A DNA stretch of 35,376 nt. Source: JBBIPA01 sp037443085. Its GTDB lineage: Bacteria > Chloroflexota > Dehalococcoidia > GIF9 > UBA5629. Below are positions 30,466 to 35,376 of the stretch, piece after piece. The position numbers were made by a program, and so were the translations under genes. Each line of letters starts with the position of its first letter. The first letter of the stretch is position 1. Below the pieces are notes generated by a model. It ran no database searches, had not been told where the DNA came from, and saw only the letters and a program-made list of their open reading frames with translations. Location: contig JBBIPA010000015.1 in NCBI GenBank assembly GCA_037443085.1, positions 1-35,376 of the forward strand. Direction: 5' to 3'.

Positions 30466-30960
30466 TCAATAAGTGGGCCGTGAACTTCGGAATGGTTCAG
30501 GCAGCAGCAAACGGATAATATCCAGGTGCATTGCCAGCCAGGTAAGTGCCGTGGAGTCGGCAATGACATTTCTGAGCCACTCTATAATGGGGTAGGTTTG
30601 GACTAAAAAGACAAAGACCACTATTCCAATGGCTGAATTGATTACCCCGAAGATGCCGCCGATGATATGGAACAGGAAACCGCCGTTCCACACCGCCTTG
30701 AGGAGATGACGCGGTATCAAGAGAATTAATGAGAGGATGATGCTCACCACCACCATGGTGATGAGGAAGCCGAAGAAATTTTCCCAATCTTCGCCGGGCA
30801 GAAAGGACAGCCACGAGGCTACAAAGCCGTAGAGGGCACCGGTGACCGGTATGGCAATGGCTGTGGTGAGCAGGCTGAATAAACCACTCACCGCCCCAGC
30901 CCTCACTCCACCGAGAAAGCTGAAGATAAGTATCACAATTACAATTACATCTACCCACAT
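30466..30960 (-). CDS. CvpA-family membrane protein
   Basis: 164 residues with four hydrophobic segments. It starts MWVDVIVIVILIFSFLGGVR, followed by AGAVSGLFSLLTTAIAIPV; VSIILSLILLIPRHLLK and the GGIFGVINSAIGIVVFVF segment follow the CvpA/colicin V production family plan. The family is linked to cell-envelope maintenance, and its biochemical role is not defined. It is separated by 132 bases from the hydratase gene downstream, so it need not be part of that operon. ATG 30960 has no obvious ribosome site. Confidence 0.8.
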   Translation of the reverse strand: MWVDVIVIVILIFSFLGGVRAGAVSGLFSLLTTAIAIPVTGALYGFVASWLSFLPGEDWENFFGFLITMVVVSIILSLILLIPRHLLKAVWNGGFLFHIIGGIFGVINSAIGIVVFVFLVQTYPIIEWLRNVIADSTALTWLAMHLDIIRLLLPEPFRSSRPTY

Positions 30961-31283
30961 GGTAGCTTAACCATCCCCAACATTGCTGCAACTCATAGTA
31001 GCTGCTATTGTATCCTTTATCCTGGTGTTTCACAATAGAGTGTGGCTAAACTTTTTCCCTCAAGCAATCGTTTTTCAATGAGAGCGGGCAGGTTCTTTGG
31101 AGAGGCATAAGTCGTTTTCTATCTCTGGCACAGGCTTAATGAATACGAAAATATTACTTCCGTGAAAAAGTAAGATGCTTTTGCCCATTGCTTTATTTGC
31201 ACTACTGGATTATAATCGTAGAAAATAGATTTCTTATCGTAGGAGAGTCTTAGGAAGAAAGGCAACAGGCCAGAGGAGTTTAT
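30961..31283. other. 323-bp intergenic region between divergent genes
   Basis: It separates the CvpA gene (-) from the zinc-ribbon gene (+). The right part holds the promoter at 31188-31216. The left part, about 200 bases, has no recognisable motif. A 77-codon open frame on the minus strand overlaps the start of the zinc-ribbon gene and is not protein-like. Confidence 0.5.
31188..31216 (+). promoter_or_regulatory. Promoter of the zinc-ribbon membrane protein gene
   Basis: TTGCTT at 31188-31193 and TATAAT at 31211-31216 are separated by 17 bases. The start would be near 31223, giving a 5' leader of about 60 bases that ends in the ribosome site GAGGAG before ATG 31284. The best sigma-70-type promoter in the window. 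Confidence 0.65.
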
Positions 31284-32072
31284 ATGCAGCAAATGATCAC
31301 ATGCTCTCGATGCGGTCAGGCGAATCAACCGGGTCAGAGATATTGCTGGCATTGCGGTAATACCTTAGCCACTGGCTGTCCTAATTGTGGGGCTGGACTT
31401 GATCCCGGCTCTCGGTTTTGTGGTAACTGCGGGGCACAACTGCCGCCGACGCAGCAGGCTGGAGGCTGGGGACAACAGCAGCAGAGTGCTTGGGGGCAAC
31501 CGCCGCCACAGCAACCCGCCTGGGGGCAGCCACCTCCGCAGCAGCAAGCCTGGGGACAACCGCCGCCGCCACAACCCGGTGGCTGGGGACCACCGCCTGG
31601 TGCCTGGGACCAACCGATGCCCAGAAGGTCGGGGGCTGGTGGGCTGGTAGTGTTGCTTATTGTGCTACTGATAGGGCTGGGCGCCTTCTCCTATTTCGCC
31701 TTTTTCAGCGACAGTCCCCCGTGGGGCAAGACTACGTTGCCGGGCGGAGGGATTACTGTGACAACTCCCATCATAGAAGGGCCTTTCTTCTTCGTGAAGT
31801 CAACCGATAATGCCGCCGGTAAGGCAACGATGGAGATGAAGTGGAAAACAAAAGACCCTTATAAGGGAAAGGTGGATTATGGTGAGGACATCAAGTACGG
31901 AAAAACGACAGCGCTGGAATCAGATTTTGTTAATGACCACGTAGCTCCGTTACCTGACCTAAGAATGTCCACCAGCTATAATTATCGTATTACGTTAATA
32001 GACAAGAATGGCAAGGAGTGGAAATCGGAGAATTCAATCTTTAAAACTCCGGCGCCCCCTGCATCCCAATAG
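31284..32072 (+). CDS. Double zinc-ribbon membrane protein with C-terminal Fn3-like domain
   Basis: 262 residues. The N-terminal third has two zinc ribbons: TCSRCGQANQPGQRYCWHCG and GCPNCGAGLDP...RFCGNCGAQL. A low-complexity linker follows with four or so units of AWGQPPPQQ. One membrane segment (about 121-142, GLVVLLIVLLIGLGAFSYFA) comes next. The C-terminal part (about 165-258) ends with MSTSYNYRITLIDKNGKEWK and FKTP, the pattern of fibronectin type III or purple-acid-phosphatase N-terminal domains. It is probably anchored with zinc ribbons inside and the Fn3-like domain outside. Function unknown; a sensor or adhesion role is possible. GAGGAG precedes the ATG. Confidence 0.8.
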   Translation: MQQMITCSRCGQANQPGQRYCWHCGNTLATGCPNCGAGLDPGSRFCGNCGAQLPPTQQAGGWGQQQQSAWGQPPPQQPAWGQPPPQQQAWGQPPPPQPGGWGPPPGAWDQPMPRRSGAGGLVVLLIVLLIGLGAFSYFAFFSDSPPWGKTTLPGGGITVTTPIIEGPFFFVKSTDNAAGKATMEMKWKTKDPYKGKVDYGEDIKYGKTTALESDFVNDHVAPLPDLRMSTSYNYRITLIDKNGKEWKSENSIFKTPAPPASQ

Positions 32073-32111
32073 GATTCTGGTAAATACTCAGGCGTTGATA
32101 ATAAGCAGCCT

Positions 32112-32438
32112 TTAGCTCTGCTGCTGGCTGCCGCCGTCCCTATCCTTTAGCCACTTCTCAATCTCGGTGACCACGTCCGGCTTTTGTTGAATGTTCTCCA
32201 GAAGCTCGTAAATTTCGCCGAACCGCTGCACCACATCGCGGGCTGATGAATGCGTTGCCAGGGAAGCCATGGTAAGCTGACTGGCCATAAGCATGATGCT
32301 CTGTTTCTGCATCTGCCTGTTGGCTTCTTCCTGAGAAGCCCGCATATGATTGACAATGCAGCTCAGCACTTCTTCCTGGGTGAGATATTCTCTATGACAT
32401 AAAGGGCATTTCATCCAAATCATCCTGGCAGCTTTCAT
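32112..32438 (-). CDS. Small zinc-finger protein, 108 aa
   Basis: 108 residues from ATG 32438, or about 100 from an ATG at residue 9 (MKCPLCHREYLTQ). CPLC near the start and C/H in EEVLSCIVNHMR form a CxxC...CxxxH pattern like a C2H2/C2HC finger. The rest is helical (HSSARDVVQRFGEIYELLENIQQ) with a Gln-rich end. No family recognised. It is convergent with the zinc-ribbon membrane gene, and the spacer of 39 bases has no clear terminator. Weak evidence apart from good codon use and the Cys/His pattern. Confidence 0.6.
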   Translation of the reverse strand: MKAARMIWMKCPLCHREYLTQEEVLSCIVNHMRASQEEANRQMQKQSIMLMASQLTMASLATHSSARDVVQRFGEIYELLENIQQKPDVVTEIEKWLKDRDGGSQQQS

Positions 32439-32517
32439 TTTAGCTGGTATTGTGAGCTAAGGCAAAATGTTACTCCATTATCACGAATAGTCTCACCATC
32501 AAAGCAGGCTCAATATT

Positions 32518-32526
32518 TGGTATGAT
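32518..32526 (+). promoter_or_regulatory. Extended -10 box (TGG-TATGAT) before the BaiN gene
   Basis: TGG-TATGAT at 32518-32526 is an extended -10 element. Transcription would start near 32533, between two in-frame ATGs at 32531 and 32537, so the message would be leaderless from 32537 (MAGYSTTD). No good -35 is present. Confidence 0.4.
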
Positions 32527-33895
32527 AACCATGTCTATGGCCGGGTATAGCACAACTGACAAACGTGTCATCGTCATCGGCGCCGGCGCCGGCGGTATGA
32601 TGGCAGCGGGTCGAGCAGCGGAAATGGGCGCTGAAGTTATGCTGCTGGAAAAGATGAAGCGAGCCGGCCAGAAGATGCTCATCAGCGGCAAGATGCGCTG
32701 CAATCTAGCCAATGCCAGGAAACTGGATGAGTTCATTGCTATGTACGGCCCTAACGGTCATTTCCTCCGCAATGCCTTCAGCCGTTTCTTTCGAGATGAC
32801 CTGCTGGCACTACTGAAACGCTACGGCGTAAAAACCAAAACCGAGGGTGACGGGCGGATATTCCCTGCCTCTGATGATGCCGGCGAGGTAGTGGCTGCCC
32901 TGAAACGGTATCTGGCTGACCATGGTGTTAAGGTATTCACCGGCATCCGGGCAACAGCAATACAGGTCTCTGAAGGATATGTCATCGGGGTAAACACAGA
33001 GCGGGATACATTTCCGGCAAAAGCAGTTGTTCTGGCGACCGGCGGGGCTTCCTATCCCGACACCGGCTCCACAGGCGATGGTTACCACATGGCTAAGGGG
33101 CTGGGACATACCATTGTCAAGCTGCGACCCAGCCTGGTACCGCTGGCTGTCAACGAGACCCAGCTTGCCAGAAGCATGCAGGGCATCAGCCTGCAACAGG
33201 TGAGACTGACCGCCTACCAGTGCCGTGCCGAGGAAATCCCTCCCTCTCCACCACCAACCAGTGACTACGGCCGTGGCACCGGACAGGAACGACCTCCCCA
33301 TCACATAATCGAAAGCCGGCGTGGCGACATGATGCTGACCCACTTTGGCATCAGCGGGCCGATTACCTTGCAGGTGAGCCTGGCTATAGTCGATGCTCTG
33401 GAAAAGGGTGCGGTCAGCGTCGCCATTGACCTCAAGCCTGACCTTAACGAAAAACAACTGCACCACCTGCTGCAACAGGAATTCGACCATCATGGTAAGC
33501 GGAGCTGCCGGCGTATTATAAGCGAGCTACTGCCTCAGAAGATGATAGCGCCTTTTCTGGAACTGACCGGAGTAGCCCCTGAAAAGTCTGTCAGCCACAT
33601 AAGCATTGCCGAGCGGAGGCGGCTGGTGAACTTGCTAAAATCGTTTCGCTTCAATATTAAAAGACCGTTGCCCCTCTCCACTGCTATGGTCACCGCCGGC
33701 GGCGTTTCGCTTAAGGAAATCGACCCGCGCACCCTGGCGTCGAAGCTGGTGCCGGGTCTTTATTTTTGCGGCGAGGTGATGGATATCGATGCCGATACCG
33801 GCGGCTACAACTTAACGGCAGCGTTTTCTACCGGCTACGTCGCTGGTGAAAATGCCGCCGTTTTCTGTGCTACCCAGTTTAGGGGCAATTCATGA
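32522..33895 (+). CDS. HI0933/BaiN-family NAD(P)/FAD flavoprotein
   Basis: 457 residues counted from ATG 32522; ATG 32531 or 32537 may be the true start. The dinucleotide-binding motif is VIVIGAGAGGMMAAGRAAEMG, then ISGKMRCNLAN, the TEGDGRIFPASDDA stretch, and ATGGASYPDTGSTGDGY. LTHFGISGP and AMVTAGGVSLKEIDP, with FCGEVMDIDADTGGYNLTAAF at the end, are family marks. An insertion with PPSPPPTSDYGRGTGQE (about residues 240-256) is unusual. It probably reduces a steroid-like or other small substrate with a bound flavin; the substrate is unknown. The stop codon lies inside the palindrome at 33878-33907. Confidence 0.9.
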   Translation: MITMSMAGYSTTDKRVIVIGAGAGGMMAAGRAAEMGAEVMLLEKMKRAGQKMLISGKMRCNLANARKLDEFIAMYGPNGHFLRNAFSRFFRDDLLALLKRYGVKTKTEGDGRIFPASDDAGEVVAALKRYLADHGVKVFTGIRATAIQVSEGYVIGVNTERDTFPAKAVVLATGGASYPDTGSTGDGYHMAKGLGHTIVKLRPSLVPLAVNETQLARSMQGISLQQVRLTAYQCRAEEIPPSPPPTSDYGRGTGQERPPHHIIESRRGDMMLTHFGISGPITLQVSLAIVDALEKGAVSVAIDLKPDLNEKQLHHLLQQEFDHHGKRSCRRIISELLPQKMIAPFLELTGVAPEKSVSHISIAERRRLVNLLKSFRFNIKRPLPLSTAMVTAGGVSLKEIDPRTLASKLVPGLYFCGEVMDIDADTGGYNLTAAFSTGYVAGENAAVFCATQFRGNS

Positions 33896-33907
33896 ATCGC
33901 CCCTAAA
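33878..33907. terminator. Palindrome at the end of the BaiN gene
   Basis: A near-perfect inverted repeat TTTAGGGGCAATTCA with TGAATCGCCCCTAAA (one mismatched pair) followed by TTTCTTT on the plus strand, so it could end transcription of the BaiN gene. On the minus strand the mirror tract is also A/T-rich, so maf may end here too. The stop codon TGA of the BaiN gene is inside the left half-repeat region, and the core is the same palindrome type as at 20851-20874. Confidence 0.65.
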
Positions 33908-33918
33908 TTTCTTTACAG

Positions 33919-34494
33919 TTATAGAATGTGTACTCCAAATTCTTTTAAACTCTCCGCCAAAGCACTCAGCGGCAAGCCCACCACATTGAAATAGTCGCCT
34001 TCGATTTTTTCTGCGAGCACCGCGCCCAATCCCTGAATAGCATAAGCTCCTGCCCTGTCCAGTGGCTCTCCCGATGTTACATAGGCATCTATCTCAGCCG
34101 GTGTTAGCTTTTTCATAGATACTTTTGTTTCCACTGACTGAGTGACTATCTTGTTTTTATCAGCATCAATGATGGTGAAGCCGGTGATGACCGAGTGCGT
34201 TTTGCCACTTAAAGCTGCCAGCATTCCCCTGGCTTCAGCTTCGGTATGTGGCTTGCCCATAATCTTCCCCTGGCAGACAATAAAGGTGTCAGCAGCGATA
34301 ACAATGGCATTATGGCACTTGCCGGCAACCGCCACTGCCTTCTCGTATGATAACAACCTGGCGAGCTGATGAGGTTTCAAGGTGGAGCTGGTAACCTCAA
34401 TATGATTGCTCGGCTCCACTTCAAATTCCAGCCCGATTTGTTCCAGCAATTTCTTTCTCTGCGGAGAGGCTGAAGCCAGAATAATTTTCTTCAT
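33919..34494 (-). CDS. maf: Maf-family nucleotide pyrophosphatase
   Basis: 191 residues. IILASASPQRKKLLEQIG, the phosphate loop, is at the N-terminus. IAADTFIVCQGKIMGKP carries the conserved Asp, and SGEPLDRAGAYAIQGLG with EKIEGDYFNVVGLPL completes the family signature. Maf proteins hydrolyse non-canonical or modified nucleoside triphosphates (dTTP/UTP or m7GTP types) to monophosphates, cleaning the nucleotide pool or slowing division. The base specificity cannot be told here. It starts at ATG 34494 and is convergent with the BaiN gene. Confidence 0.95.
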   Translation of the reverse strand: MKKIILASASPQRKKLLEQIGLEFEVEPSNHIEVTSSTLKPHQLARLLSYEKAVAVAGKCHNAIVIAADTFIVCQGKIMGKPHTEAEARGMLAALSGKTHSVITGFTIIDADKNKIVTQSVETKVSMKKLTPAEIDAYVTSGEPLDRAGAYAIQGLGAVLAEKIEGDYFNVVGLPLSALAESLKEFGVHIL

Positions 34495-34531
34495 CCGCTG
34501 GTTATTCTAACAGCTTATACTCTGTCATTGA

Positions 34532-35376
34532 TTAAATGCTTAGTGCCCCGGCCACCATCTCTGCCAGATCCAGCACCTGCACCTTGTCGGTGGCTTTCTT
34601 GTCCTTGAGCCCGTCCTCGAACATGGTCATGCAGTAGGGGCAGCAGACGCACAGCGTTTTGGGGTCAAGCTTCAGTGCCTCTTCCACTCGGGCGATGTTG
34701 ATGCGGGTGCCCACGCTTTCCTCCATCCACATGCGCCCGCCGCCGGCGCCACAGCAGAAGGATTTATCATGATGCCGCTCCATTTCCTGCGGCATCTGCC
34801 CGGTGATTGCTGCCACCGCTTTCCGGGGAGCTTCATAGATGGCATTGTAACGTCCCAGGTAGCAAGAGTCGTGAAATACCACCTTGCCCAGGTCTGCGGT
34901 TCGATTCAGCTTCAGCTTGCCTTTCCCAATCAGGTCGTTAATCAGCTCGGAGTGGTGGATAACCTCAAACTGGGCGCCGTACTGGCGATAGTCATGCTTC
35001 AAGGTGCTGTAGCAATGGGGGCACTCGGTGATGACCTTATTCACACCACGGTCCTGGAACATCTTCACATTATCCCTGGCCAGGCGGTCGAAGACATACT
35101 CATTGCCCAGACGCCGCAGGCTGTCGCCGCAGCACAGCTCATCCTTGCCCAGGATGCCCCAGGAGATGCCGGCGGCGTCCAGTATTCTGGCTATGGATAA
35201 GGTTATGCGGCGGGTGCGGGAATCGAAGGCGCCGAAGCAGCCGATGTAGAACAGATACTCGGTCTTGCCCGCCTCGAAAGGCCTGGTGGTGATTTCGGCA
35301 GCCCACTTGACCCGGTCGGTAGGGGCAATGCCCCAGGGATTACTCCGCTGTTCGATGTTCTCAAAAAGATTAAGTA
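34532..35376 (-). CDS. HdrD-like CCG-domain Fe-S oxidoreductase (5' end missing)
   Basis: Open from the window edge (first full codon begins at 35374) to the stop at 34532, 280 residues. Two CCG domains are visible. The first has YIGCFGAFD, ELCCGDSLRRLGNEY and ECPHCYSTLKHDY. The second has FHDSCYLGRYN, SFCCGAGGGRMWMEES and CVCCPYCMTMFEDG. This CCG pattern binds the noncubane [4Fe-4S] clusters of HdrB/HdrD and related oxidoreductases, including those beside electron-transfer flavoproteins. NPWGIAPTDRVKWA at the start of the fragment is typical of the region linking an N-terminal membrane/ferredoxin part to the CCG domains. The N-terminal part lies outside the window. Confidence 0.85.
   Translation of the reverse strand, partial: LNLFENIEQRSNPWGIAPTDRVKWAAEITTRPFEAGKTEYLFYIGCFGAFDSRTRRITLSIARILDAAGISWGILGKDELCCGDSLRRLGNEYVFDRLARDNVKMFQDRGVNKVITECPHCYSTLKHDYRQYGAQFEVIHHSELINDLIGKGKLKLNRTADLGKVVFHDSCYLGRYNAIYEAPRKAVAAITGQMPQEMERHHDKSFCCGAGGGRMWMEESVGTRINIARVEEALKLDPKTLCVCCPYCMTMFEDGLKDKKATDKVQVLDLAEMVAGALSI

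Overview
The window looks like part of the chromosome of an anaerobic, uncultivated Chloroflexota bacterium, most likely a Dehalococcoidia relative. This is inference from gene content and style, not from a marker gene. The supporting signs are a MetV/MetF methylene-tetrahydrofolate reductase pair of the Wood-Ljungdahl methyl branch next to a [NiFe]-hydrogenase, many Fe-S and small Cys-rich proteins (ferredoxin, desulforedoxin-like, CCG-type Fe-S oxidoreductase, radical SAM), frequent TTG/GTG starts, and many small palindromic repeats between genes. I saw no rRNA, tRNA, CRISPR array, transposase or phage gene.

Layout. 1-4546 (+): end of an unknown gene, DedA/VTT membrane protein, family-2 glycosyltransferase, transketolase and a LOG/SLOG-like protein. 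4555-6778 (-): acylphosphatase, PflX-like radical SAM protein with a 48-aa basic protein in front of it, and a YfcE-like phosphoesterase. 7106-8697 (+): frameshifted CPBP protease gene and a Crp/Fnr regulator. 8789-9538 (-): proline-rich lipoprotein. 9786-10869 (+): zinc-ribbon protein and an unusual ferredoxin. 10938-12151 (-): divergent-PAP2 protein and a TPR lipoprotein, overlapping by ATGA. 12403-16974 (-): the central operon, which runs hydrogenase small subunit, large subunit, maturation protease, MetV, MetF and then a clear intrinsic terminator. 17263-18797: an HTH_42 (AlkZ-like) gene between two identical 112-bp direct repeats. 18884-20107 (+): MFS transporter. 20279-20756 (-): decayed lipoprotein gene. 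20929-23932 (+): transglutaminase-like, histone-deacetylase-like and YtcJ-like amidohydrolase genes in one tight operon. 24039-30960 (-): two tandem desulforedoxin-like mini-genes, an AMP-dependent acyl-CoA synthetase, ChrA, MFS, two enoyl-CoA hydratases and CvpA. 31284-35376: zinc-ribbon/Fn3-like membrane protein, a small zinc-finger protein, BaiN/HI0933 flavoprotein, Maf, and the 3' part of an HdrD-like Fe-S oxidoreductase.

The most interesting system is the hydrogenase-MetVF operon. The hydrogenase has group-1 sequence features but no Tat signal and no membrane anchor. Its medial cluster site carries four cysteines where periplasmic enzymes have a proline. It is encoded without any Hdr, Mvh, Rnf or F420 subunit. 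The simplest reading is a soluble complex that passes electrons from H2 through MetV to MetF, reducing methylene-THF directly with H2. This is a hypothesis from gene order and motifs.

Several repeat families populate the intergenic spaces: a double-hairpin element (four copies), GGGGC...GCCCC palindromes, a TIR-bounded element, and the 112-bp repeat. Several genes have a -10 box 4-12 bases before the start codon, suggesting leaderless transcripts.
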